Source: Mesodorylaimus sp. YZB2_4 | Lineage: Eukaryota; Nematoda; Enoplea; Dorylaimida; Dorylaimidae | Direction of reading: 5' to 3' | NCBI GenBank assembly: GCA_030248295.1 | Contig: JASANH010000908.1 | Location: 372,001-436,000 of the forward strand | Length of the DNA stretch: 64,000 nt | In this document: in pieces, positions 10,653-21,302 of the stretch | Position numbering within the stretch: position 1 is the stretch's first letter | How the letters are laid out: every line of letters begins with the position of its first letter | Made by a program: the position numbers and the translations under genes | The notes under the pieces: generated by a model | Databases searched by the model: none | What the model saw: the letters and a program-made list of their open reading frames with translations, nothing else | Told to the model about the DNA's origin: nothing

Positions 10653-12956
10653 TTATCGACGTACGTTGTTAAACCAACGAGGCATAAAATGACGACGCTT
10701 GCGTCCGACTGGAATTGTGACGATCGACGAAGGTTGTCCTCCTATGAAAGACAAGGAAATGGGCAGTGCTGCGCTAGTACATATCTGACGGCGCGCTGCA
10801 GAAGGCTCGGCGAGCCAATGCTTACCTGCACCAGCTGGAGTGCCAGCACCAGCCATAGCACCTGGCGGGATGCCTCCTCCTTGCGCACCACCAAACCCCA
10901 TTCCAGGTCCCATGCCACCACCAACTGGGATTTTCACCATGTTTGGTTTGCCAGCCCCAGTTCCAGTACTACTAGTGCCTGAAATCCAAGTCCAGTGTGC
11001 ATACCCGCGCTTATGCAGAATCAGTGTCAGTGCGCTGAACCTGAAGTTCCATTGCTATTAAATCCAAATGCAGCGAGTGGGCTAGGTCCGCCTCCCAGAG
11101 GAATCTTGACCTTGCGCGAACCACCAGCATTACCAGTGTTGTCTGTGCGGGAACAAAACCGTGCCAGTGGCAGGGGCAAGCACGCAAATGGCTATACTAA
11201 ACATTACTTCCGAAACCAGACGTGCCAGCAAATGGTCCAGGACCACCACCGAGTGGTACTTTAACAATGGACGACGCATTACCTGTTCATGCAAAGTGCA
11301 ACCATGAGCCGTCATGCAGAACACTGACAAAGATAACATGCAAGCAACCACCACCTCCAGCAGCGCCGGCCTCTGATCCAAGACCAATCGGCCCGGGTCC
11401 ACCACCGAGCCTGATCCTTACAATATTTCCATTGTCTATACTGCGGCCCATTCGAGCAAAAAGGCAAAAGGAGGCATCAGTTCGTGTAGTGCTTGCCAGT
11501 TTAGCGTAACCAAAACTGAGTTCATGCATTATTGGCAAAATGTGCAAACCAAATGCAAAGCTGTTTCCACCGGTTATACTGTATAAGTAGCCATCACTGA
11601 CATCACTTACTCCCTTGCCCGCCAGGGCTGCCAGCATTACCAAACATAGACGCTATTCCAGGTCCGCCTCCCAACTGAATCCGCACGCGGTTTCCTAAAT
11701 TACATGGGTGGAATGTGAAGTGGCATCGTCTTGTTGTTGACGGCTCTGATGCTCACACCCACCTTTTCCTCCTCCGGGGCTGCCACCGTTCGTATACTTG
11801 CATCCTGTTGTGTTGACTTTTACTTTGCAGCTTTGGAAGCTGGAGGCTGTAAGAAAAGTCAAAACCCGGTTTCACAAATGAACATAAAAAGGATTACGCC
11901 CAATTTTCGTGTCGTTCATTCCACACACCTTGACATCCGCATGTGCCGCAAGAGCTCTGGCATTGCGTCCGCATCCAACCAGGATTAGCGTCGCATTGCT
12001 GTCTATCGGCCCAGAAACAACAGAATTCGTGATTGTCTTTGCAGCCGGGTGCTAAATTGAATTATGAGTTCTGTACTTATGAAGTAAACTATCCGTGGGT
12101 AACTTACTTCCAGCTCCGCCTGAACCTGGAGCAGCGGTCGTGGCGCCAGGGGGCGCGCTACCCTTGGTGCCACCAGTAGCTGGACCAGCGGGTTTAGATG
12201 GACCTTGACCTTTAGTTGATGGTGTGGAGGCACTCGTAGTTGCCGCGGTCGCTCTTGTCGTAGTAGTAGTCTCGGCTGGTGCCGCAGTCGTTTTTTCACC
12301 GTCTCCTCCTACTGCCTTTTGACAATCCGGTGGCACTGCGCGAAGTAGACATTTATTTTAGGGCGCGATGTATGAGCAATGCGGAAATGGCGAGTTATTT
12401 CTCTCTCCTACCTCATCACCATGAAAACGTGCATCCGGGAATACCCCCTGAGTGGCCCAGTTATGTATTTGGTTCGCGGAGCATCTGAGAAAATGTAATT
12501 CGGGAGGATCCCAAACTTGGACAAACTAGCAAACACTAGGAGGATAGGCGCGTGTCACTCCTCCAGACCCTTGAGAGGCACTTGGCCTGGTTCAAGTCGA
12601 TGAAAAGAACGCGAGAGCAAATCACAACTTACAGTTAACGCAATTCAGGTTCGGTGCATTCTGATCTTTGGTCGGATCTGACGTGGCTGAGCACCATTGC
12701 TTGGGAAAACCACATTTTTTACCACCGCAGTCCGGATTCTCTCCTTGTAACGGGGCCCATATACCACCATCCGACGGGTCCTTGCCTAATACAAAAAGTG
12801 GACATGAATGGACAGCGCGAAACCTGAATTAGGGTCTGATTTACATTCGTTCGGGTGCTGGTAAAGGGAATCAGCGATCTCTTCTCCGGTTTTCGCGTAA
12901 ACGTAAACGACTCCGATAATGGGCAATAAGACGAGAAGTCTTCGAAGTGAGTACAT
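10653..12956 (-). CDS. Secreted ShKT-domain protein with exon-encoded GGG repeats
   Basis: Eleven exons join in frame to 436 residues: 12956-12824, 12785-12633, 12335-12108, 12051-11929, 11846-11763, 11694-11611, 11435-11349, 11282-11208, 11142-11041, 10978-10826 and 10741-10653. All ten introns are phase 1. Order of parts: signal peptide (RRLLVLLPIIGVVYVYA), a Cys-containing region (exons 1-2), a Thr/Pro-rich mucin-like linker (exon 3), a complete six-cysteine ShKT domain in exon 4 (CKDNHEFCCFWADRQQC then NPGWM and SCGTCGC), a short VKVNTTGC exon, then five exons that each carry one copy of a VKIPLGGGPGP-like unit (VRIQLGGGPG, VRIRLGGGPGP, VKVPLGGGPGP, VKIPLGGGPSP, VKIPVGGGMGP), and a basic tail GRKRRHF. 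The exact donor of exon 7 is ambiguous among three in-phase GT sites. ShKT domains are typical of nematode secreted proteins. A structural, cuticular or adhesive role is only an inference. An alternative in-frame ATG lies at 13007. Confidence 0.75.
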
Positions 12957-14177
12957 TTTCCAAATAAGTAAAAACAGAAATCGTACAGTGATGATATCTG
13001 TTGACACTGGTCGTCGTTATAGGCTGAGGCAGTAGTGGGGGGGAGAGTCGTTGTGGGATGAGCGCACTCTCGACCAATACCTGAGTTTGGGGCGGAGGTG
13101 CAGCAAGGTGTGTTCTCGCATAGTAACCGTCCTACGCTTTAGCCTCGGGCAAAACCTAACAAGCGACTACTTCGCTAGTCGTCAACCGGAATCAATGGCT
13201 TTTTTTATCCTGCGTGCCTTATTCCACTGACGCCAGCATCAATCTCAGTACGTCATCTCAGGCAGTAGCAATGGGATAGATGTCGCAGTGCTATGTTTAA
13301 ATTTAGGAGGACAATGCTATATTTGGGGTGAGTTAAATGAAGCTGCCATCTTGTACAAGCACGCTGACGACTCCTGTTCTCAAGTTATAGTGTGCTTTAC
13401 GAAAACAGGATGAAAAAAGTTTTCAGCTGGAACGGTATGCACAAAATGAAAAGTTTAGTTTTAACTCAGTAGCCCTACTGGCTGAGTAATTGGACATGCA
13501 CCAGTAAATCGCCTCTATTCTTCTGCTAAAGTGGCCTTGCCTTGTGACTAGGTCGATTAGGTATGTTGTCTCACAAGTGCTTCGGTTGAATGAACTCATA
13601 AAAGAGGGAGGTCAGAGAGAGGACTGTCATTTACAGTAGCTGGTAAATCTGCGCGTTCAGAAGAAAGGTTAGTTTTTGTCACGTTAGGCGGTCTCAGGTT
13701 TTATATAATAGGTTCCTGGTCATTGAAAGTGTTCTGTGCCTGATTTTTGGCAGAAACTCTAATTATTCGTTGGTATGAGCCTACGCGTGCATATTTTTTC
13801 GCTCCTGTGGCAGTGAGGTTTCGAGTGCCAAGTGCTTACTTCGAATCCCACTGTTTTTATGTTGAAAATGACTTAAAATACAGTCCTAACATGATTTATA
13901 AGCGTCCTCCACCCCTTTGATTTTCATCATTACCTTTTCTTCAGAACACGGGACTTGAAAACATTCGGCTAGTTGCGATTGGTTGTGTATGAAGGATATT
14001 CTTCGACATATCTTTGATCGAGGTTTACTAGCACTGATTAGACTTCCCATTGTGCACAAAAGCGTTGATTAAAGCATGGCTTACGCATGTGTTGTGCACA
14101 CACACACTTGCCACCTACACACAGTACGTGGTGAGGGGCGAGAGGAGATCAGGTTCTAATAGATAATATGAAGCTCA
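12957..14177. other. Intergenic, no gene seen
   Basis: The 5' flank of the ShKT gene and the 3' flank of the GPCR gene. One box-B-like motif (TTCGAATCCC near 13850) hints at an old tRNA-derived repeat. No open frame is supported. Confidence 0.35.
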
Positions 14178-15699
14178 TTAATTTGTATTGTGCCCAACAG
14201 GTGCAACGGCAATGTTGGCTGCAACAGCTGATGATTTCATCTTTAAACTTGCCTTTAGCTTCTTGCCTAATTGACCCGTTCGTTCCATAGCCAGTCGACG
14301 AAACCCTTTGCTCATTGTCGCGAAGATAATCACGTTGGCCCAATAAGGAGCTATGTCCAAGAAGTTGACGATGTCTCGGAAAAATCTGCCACCCAGCGTG
14401 TTGTACATCCATGCATCATTGCCAGTATAGATCATCGCATAGGCGATGGACTCTGGTCCTTGGCCAATCACTAGAAGTACAGCCTGCGCGATCGTAAGCA
14501 TGGTGAAAGTGCGATGATGTACTTGATCCCCCTTGGGTTTCTTTTTGTCCTGGTTTCCTTGAACCTGACTCGCTCCTTGTATCGGGGATATCAGTGTTCG
14601 GTACCGCCATATTATGAAAACGCTGATTATGACCACGGCTATGAAACATCCAAAACGCACTACTTGACGCAAGTATATTATAACGGCAGCGAACGTGCTG
14701 TCGGAGAAGTTGTGATTGATTACGATTTGGTATGTGCCCGAAGTGGCGTTGTAGACGCTGTCTTGTCGATAATAATCGGGAAAACTGACGACACAAATAA
14801 TCAGATATGAGACCACCATACTGCCTATCATAATAGAACGCCTTTTCATGGCCATGGCTTGGTACGAGATTGGAAAGTACATCCCCCAGAGACGATCGCA
14901 CGCAGTCATGGTTAGAAGAAGGCATACTCCGAGGAGGAATATGCTAGTAGATAAGTTGGACACGTGGGCCGTGTACCTGCAACGAGATGTGCGTGCAGCA
15001 AGTAAAATCTAAATTGCGTGTCTATCTACTGTGCAGTGCTGTATACTCGAATTGCGACTGCAGGCCGCCTACCTACCAGTCAGAGTTGGGGGCCGTCTAC
15101 AAAAGACAGCCGTAATAGCCTTTTGCCTGCATACTGGCTACCCCTCCACGAAAGACGTTAGGAGTGCGAGTGAAGGGACTCTCACTAAGAAACAGCCGGC
15201 AGTTCTGCAAAGGAAGTTCCTGCCTGTGGAAAATTTTTGAAATTAGACACTTCCAGAACCCCACCCCTAACCCTGTCCTTTTTTGGTTGAAATCCGTACA
15301 GAATCTAACCTCCTGCCTTCTCCTGACTGCAGGTCCTTTATGGATGGCGCCTTAACTGTCACAGACGACTTGCATTCAATAAGCCTTGTGTGAAGAAACC
15401 AGTTTGGTATGGCTTGACTCAACTTACCACATGATAAAGACATTTTGTCGGGCCCAAATGGGCCCGTCATCTTTTTTAAGATTACTCCAGATCGAGACAC
15501 AACTCCAGAATGTGCCAGCCACCAAACCGCAGATGTCATTGACCATGATAGCCAGCTGGTACCCATACGCCTGATACTCTTTGGATGGTTTCCATAGTAC
15601 GGAAATGCAAAAAATATTACCGACGAGGCCAATGCATCTGCAAATTGGCTGCAGAATCCAATTGGATGCGAAAGAAAAGTTGAGAACAAACTGATCCAT
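14178..15699 (-). CDS. Rhodopsin-like G-protein-coupled receptor
   Basis: Two exons (15699-15428 and 14976-14178) join in frame through a GT-AG intron of 451 nt, giving 356 residues from the first in-frame ATG. Seven hydrophobic helices can be read: TM1 with GLVGNIFCISVLW (the conserved GN pair), TM2 LAIMVNDICGLVAG (conserved D), TM3 IFLLGVCLLLTMTACDRLWG (DRL in the DRY position), TM4 IGSMVVSYLIICVVSF, TM5 FGCFIAVVIISVFIIW, TM6 TMLTIAQAVLLVIGQGPESIAY, and TM7 FLDIAPYWANVIIFATM, where NVIIF replaces NPxxY. A cluster of Lys residues (DKKKPKGD) lies in the third intracellular loop. It looks like an orphan peptide-type receptor; the ligand cannot be inferred. An acceptor-like CTATTAG ends about 33 nt before the ATG. 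Confidence 0.8.
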
Positions 15700-18578
15700 A
15701 CTGAGGTTCAAGAAGAAATTCAAAGAGGGTCTAATAGACAACAGATGCCTCCGCTACTAACTAATCGCCCCCACAGAGGCAAATCAGCTGTCATATTTTC
15801 ATGACGCAAGGAAAACTAGTGCACGAGGAGGACGAAAGGTATCTCCCTCTAAACAGAAGTTTATCGTCTCATATCTCGTACGATTAGACCCAATGAGTTT
15901 CCAGAACTTCTTCGACCGATGACTTCCCGAACCACCTGTTTCTGATAGGCTCAAACAAAGTCGCTAATCTAGCAGTGAATCTAACTACAATTCTAATGAA
16001 TGCTTGCTTGTACCCGGGGCTAATTTGGCCAGCTTCATCAAACTGTAAGCTGTGTCTAACTCTGAATTACTGCAGGGGTGGACAGATCCTGACCAGCATT
16101 TCTGCAAACGAATCCGCTGAGAAACACGGGAAAAGAAAAAAGGTGCTTGCACGGGGGGGGGGGGGGGATATTTTTGTCAGGAAAACCAATCAGCTAGTCT
16201 TTGCATAAAGTTGCTTCGGGGTGCCTGTGCTTTGCTTGTCGCTTTCTTCGTGTCTGTCATTCCCACAAAAGGTGCATGTGCTTGGGTGCGGAGTAAAATA
16301 TGTGTATGAAGCTGAAATAAGGTTAATTTCTCAAACGATGAAACCAAAAGTTGAGTGGGAAGAGTATAAGAAAGAAAGGCGGAAAAAGATCAAAGAGATC
16401 TTTGTTGCAAGGAGGCGAAATCCGGTCTATTTTCACAGTGTCTTTCGAGAGGTCGAGTCAAAAAGAATGCACCTGGTACTTCCTGTCACTGGGTGGATAA
16501 TGACCCTGGGTTTGTTTCCCTCACGCCCGAGCCAAACACATCATGTATAACTGAAATTCATGCTTGGAAATCCGGACTGAGACGAAATGCAATGAAATTT
16601 ACTCGTCGGATCTTCTGATCATACTGTAGTTCCTATGCTTATAGGTCCTGCGGAAACTCCTATTTTCGCAGTTTTTCGTGCTTGCATGCAGCGGAAGCTT
16701 TGGAGTGATCAAGTCGGGAAGAGAAAGAGCACTCTCATCACAGTACATGGCGCCCTAAAAGTCTTCATAAAAGTTTTTCCGCTTTTCTCCTCAAGGAAAC
16801 ATCGAGGCGCATTTTAACTTTCAAACAGGAATTTTTCAGTATACTTTGGAATTTCAACAAACGTTACACTGTTCAGCGATAACATTAACTTTACACTACC
16901 TTCCCTATTAAGCGCGCGAACTCAAAAGTAAAGTTCTTAAAAACTTACGTGACTCCGTGTATTGTACACACAGCGATTCATATATCAACGCCCGAAGCAA
17001 AAAGACTGCTTGTGCTTTGAGTCACCGTGTTGCCAGTAAGTTAAACTGGACAGTGCTTGTTTTCTTACTACGTCTAATCGTAAGCGTAACAGTTTTTGGC
17101 TCGCCAGTAAAATTGAATTTAAAATTGCCGCTTTTTGTTATACATGTAGGCAAGAGAGAGAGTACCTATTAGAACACACTTTTTTAAGAGGTAACTTCTA
17201 AAACTGCTCGCATAAAAAGCGGGACATTCGGAATATGAGCTTATGAGTATTTATAACTAGCATAGCGTCCAATGGCCAGACTACTCGTATCTTTCTTGAA
17301 GCAATGTAGTCGCCGCAGCGCACTTCGTCTTCACGGGTGCCAAAGTGCCAGGAATGAGCAGAAGCAGGAGCACAGTAAGTATGGGCATAAAAGTGCAGCA
17401 TCCTAAAAGTTTCCGTTTTCAGTGAGCGCCTTTCGCTCTGTGATCTGTCTAATCCTGTACATTCTTCAGCACTCCGCCTTCATGCCGTTGTTCACAATTT
17501 TTGTCGTTTTGCATAAACTAAACATCTTTTAGCAATTTCAACAATTTTATCGATGTTGTCTTCCGGATGTTAATAAGTTACCCCCCCCCCCCCCCCGTAG
17601 GGGGTACAAGATATATTATCTATAAATGAGGGGCTTACAAGCGAGAATTCAGGTGCATGCCAGACGATTACGAGTCTTGTATCTTTTGAGGATTCTCGCC
17701 ATTCTGGCAGTATGACTCGACTCCTATCCCATAACTGTGTTGGTTACCTCTTCTCCTTGCCCAGTTCATTGCACACACGGACGCAACTTTCTCTTCGCGT
17801 GCCAATAACTTAAGCAGAAAATGTTTAGCAACGCACCAGAACTCATAAAATTTTGATGGCTGTCCCCTATTCTATAGGTAACATTGACCTTGAGCATTGA
17901 CGAATAGGTCGTCCATTATTCATCCTTTCCATCCTCCCCTACCTTTTCATCAGCCAGTGCAACACTCTTGCTGGCTCTATCCTATACATTTGGCCTTCAA
18001 GCCTCGCATTGAGATGTCCTAAGAGATTTCCATTGAATTGCTCGTCTCTAATTGACAATGCACTTGCACCGGATACGAGTGAATGCGAAGATCCCAGTGC
18101 AAACGGATAGTTGGATTAGATAGGCAGGAATCGAGGTTAATCGTGTCATCGTTAGCACGACGGCTGCTTCTACGACACGGTGGTAATCAAATCCATCGTT
18201 TCGTTCATTTTCTATGGGCCTATCTCTATGGCAACAATAAACCAGCGAGAATTGAGTAGCTTATAGACTCTCTCAGGCGGCATTGATCTGATTGCGAATC
18301 CTCTCCGCGTTGGTGACCAGAAACCTTTTTCTCAAAACACCTGAATCCACTCTCAGGATGGAAACGTTTGCCAAGAATCTCTTCCCGATGCTGTTTAATG
18401 ACCGTATTGACGGGGAGCAAGAGGAGAGGGTGAAAGGTACCGCGCTCTAACAGGTTAGCTTGTATGTACTAGCCAGTCAGAAAGCGACGACTGGCATATC
18501 TGACTTACTTTCTCCAGGACACTTGAGAGCGACCTCTCTCTCTCTGTCAGGCTTAATCAGTGATTCCATTCCAGTCTA
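15700..18578. other. Long intergenic region with G and C homopolymer runs
   Basis: Nearly 2.9 kb without a supportable gene. It holds a run of 14 G near 16156 and 16 C at 17581-17596. A segment near 15230-15340 resembles part of 58590-58670 (shared GAAATCCGT and CTGACTGC blocks); it lies in the GPCR intron and 5' side and suggests a dispersed repeat. Confidence 0.35.
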
Positions 18579-19694
18579 ATGGAAGTTAAACCAGTTTCGC
18601 CAGGGGTCTGTGTGAAAACACCCTCTTCTTTGCCGTACAATAGACGACACTCCTGCGGAAATGACTGTCTTAGAGACTACGCACCCACCGAATCCCGAGC
18701 CCCTATCAAGATTTTGGCCCGTTCAATTACTCAAGGTGCGCTTCAACTGAATCTTCGAGGAGTGTCGCCTGCAAAGATCAATGATAAGCGGACTCCCTCG
18801 ATCGATTTAAAATTCGTGGAAATGTATGTGAAAAAGGGGAAAATAAACTCTGAACCCAGTCTAACCAAACAGAGGCCTCTCGTGGCGCAACGTTTTTCAT
18901 GCGACGACGCGCCAAGGGATTCTCGCCAAATCAAGGAGATCGCTCAATTTAAAAACGAAAGGGCGTCAAAAATTGAGCATTCAAAACTGTCGGCATCACT
19001 GGAACAATCATCTCGCATGGCAGTCGCTCAAAGTACAAAACGAAATGAGCCGAATTCTGATTCTAATTCTCGATGTATTTCGACCAAGGCCTGGACGAAT
19101 GATCAATCAACCCCGGACACCATGGTCACATGCTATCGTATCCTGGAGTCGTTGTACGTAGGTGGCGCTGACGCCGCCTTTAATGAGGCACTGTTGAATC
19201 GATTGAAAATCGATCATCTTATCGATTTGAGAAAGACCCCTGCTGCTAAGCAAGGCGCTATCAATTCCAGAAACACCTTCCTCCCACCTTCGTCCAACAA
19301 ACAAGTATTGATAATGCGCCTAGACCAGTCGGCCTCTCGCGACACTGTGGAGAATTATTTTCATCGAATCGATACCTTCATAACCAAGGCCAGAGTTCAA
19401 GGCAAGAGCGTCCTTTTGTACGATAATGATGGCCAGAATGAAGCACCGGCAGCAGTCGTGCAATATCTGATGCACTATTACCGTATGCACTACAGCGAGG
19501 CCAAGAAATTCATCCATCAAATCATTCCTGATATGCGGATACCCCCATCATTTGAACAAGTCTTGCGCAGTGCAGAAGGCAACGTGGATTCGGGTAAGGT
19601 TGAAGATGCTGCTAGAAATCCCTCAGTGGGATCACTCCATTGTCGAGACGAGATGAAACACGGACAGCAAAAGAAACAACTCGCGTGGGCGTAG
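18579..19694 (+). CDS. Dual-specificity phosphatase fold, catalytically dead
   Basis: A 371-residue intronless frame. The first ~180 residues are basic, Ser-rich and apparently disordered. From residue 182 (MVTCYRILESLYVGGADAAF) the sequence follows a dual-specificity phosphatase domain: the entry motif LYVGG, then IDHLIDL, and the P-loop region LLYDNDGQNEAPAAVVQYLM aligned to the LVHCxxGxSRSxxVVxAYLM of active enzymes. The conserved Gly is kept at the right spacing, but the nucleophilic Cys is Asp282 and the phosphate-binding Arg is Glu288. The following helix (YRMHYSEAKKFIHQI) is conserved. It is therefore a STYX-like pseudophosphatase, probably binding phosphoproteins rather than hydrolysing them (inference). 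An acceptor-like TTCCATTCCAG ends 4 nt before the ATG, supporting this start. Confidence 0.75.
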   Translation: MEVKPVSPGVCVKTPSSLPYNRRHSCGNDCLRDYAPTESRAPIKILARSITQGALQLNLRGVSPAKINDKRTPSIDLKFVEMYVKKGKINSEPSLTKQRPLVAQRFSCDDAPRDSRQIKEIAQFKNERASKIEHSKLSASLEQSSRMAVAQSTKRNEPNSDSNSRCISTKAWTNDQSTPDTMVTCYRILESLYVGGADAAFNEALLNRLKIDHLIDLRKTPAAKQGAINSRNTFLPPSSNKQVLIMRLDQSASRDTVENYFHRIDTFITKARVQGKSVLLYDNDGQNEAPAAVVQYLMHYYRMHYSEAKKFIHQIIPDMRIPPSFEQVLRSAEGNVDSGKVEDAARNPSVGSLHCRDEMKHGQQKKQLAWA

Positions 19695-20887
19695 CTGCCG
19701 TACCCGCACCCCTCATTTGCGCCTACTGTTAGTCATAGACTTCACCTGTGGGAGAGATCTTTCAAGGGCCCCAATGACCATATTTTCATGTCACCAAACG
19801 CAGACGTGGATGGTTTTTTGCTTTCATCGTTATGGTGAGGTTTGCTCGTGTGTATACCGTGGCCTGTACGCTGTACATACCCACTTACTGACCTTTGGTA
19901 TATGCCGAATGTAAGTGCTATGTACTGTATTGTCTCCCATCTTGTCTAGGAGAGCAGCAACAAACAGCGCATCACTGTCGCAAAAAAATTAGACATCAGG
20001 CACTGACTCGATACATCATAGACTGACCTACGCAATGCACCACGGCCCGTAATAGCATTGGGCAACAAGCAGTGGACACCTGCCCCGGTCTCACTGACTA
20101 GAGCTCGCGTGAGTAAATAGTACAGATAAGGGATCCCATTGACGTCAATGCCTCACATATGCATTGAACACTGAATGAGTAATGCATGGTTTTTGCTGTG
20201 ACCATAGATAGCAGGCAAAGAAAGATGTACCCGAGCAACTACAGCAGGTGGTCCCGTTCTGACGATGAGAGCGACTTGCAAGTATGATTTTCGACGCAAT
20301 AAAAAATCCGTTTCGTTGTCAATATGCGTCATCGGTCAAAAAATGCAATGTAGCAGTATTCTCGAAAGCTCGCCGGATTTAGGTGAGCTAAAAGTAAAAA
20401 CCCGTTCAGGTGACCGTAGATTTCCGTTGACGTCGCCGTACTTTCTCCCGGCGATATCGCCGTGCAATTCAGTTGATTGAGCAGAGAGAGGCGGAAATTC
20501 GCTGCACTGCACGGTTCGATTCCCGCTCGAGGGTTATGCCTTTTCTGTTCCACAGTATTTTTGGATCGTGAATAATTTATTTTGTTTAAAACACCACAAA
20601 ACGAAGAGACTGTGTGATGCATTCCGCCCGCGCTTGACAATCTGCGATAAATCGCAGTTTTGGGCCTCGGTGGTAAAAATGGTAGTCTCAGCAGGGCGGG
20701 TTCGATTCCCGCTCGCGCCTCGTACTTTTCATTGTTTCTACCTATTTTTCCATATCCCGTTCACATAATATTTATAACTCGATCCTGCTTTTCCAATCAC
20801 ACGTGAGTAAGCCAACATAGTACCAGACTTTTACGGACACACCAACATTACATGTAGACATCAAGAGAGGTCTTGCTTACGTCTTAC
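19695..20887. other. Intergenic with tRNA-like repeats
   Basis: No protein gene seen. Two short tRNA-like segments (about 20480-20545 and 20650-20720) contain good box-B motifs (GGTTCGATTCC) flanked by short complementary arms, but neither folds into a full cloverleaf, so they are probably SINE heads or tRNA relics. Confidence 0.4.
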
Positions 20888-21149
20888 TGTATCTGTTAGT
20901 ATCATTGCAAATAGACAATGCTTTCGCTTCTTCTTGCCCGATTCCCTCCAACATTTGAAATCCAATCACTTTCGTCCAGTCAGTCGTTCGCAAACTTGGA
21001 TTCGGCTTGAACAGCGCCACAGCTACTACTCGTTTCGAAAAAGGCGGGTAAACCCAGCGGTGAAAAACACCTATTCCGCTTGCCGGAGCTAGTAAAGCCG
21101 ATCCTAAAGGATAGGTAAAGACCCAAGAATCGAGTAAGTTCAGGATTAA
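20888..21149 (-). CDS. Internal exon of an unidentified gene
   Basis: An open stretch of 87 codons bounded by an acceptor (AATTCTCAG) and a donor (GTAAGACG), phase 0 to phase 1, with amino-acid composition typical of real protein. It begins LILNLLDSWVFTYPLGSALL and continues with FHRWVYPPFSKRVVAVALF and TDWTKVIGFQMLEGIG. The start is therefore a splice site, not a Met. I do not recognise the family. Neighbouring exons were not found: the upstream side is occupied by the BEL/Pao element, which may separate or have destroyed them. Confidence 0.45.
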
Positions 21150-21302
21150 CTGAGAATTGGGTAGAGCTCAGAGGTGGCTGCTGTGGCGTCGATGAACTAC
21201 AAGGAGCAATAAGACACCTTTATTTGCACCACTTTAATCCCAATTAAACCAGTCCTTCTATAGGGGCAGAGAAGACAAAGAGGCGGGTGAGCTGTTGGTG
21301 AA

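Noticed and set aside
10840..11509. Pro-rich plus-strand open frames (PAPAIAPGGMPPPCAPPN and similar)
   Set aside because: They are the antisense of the Gly-rich repeat exons of the minus-strand ShKT gene, which has consistent splice sites, signal peptide and domain.
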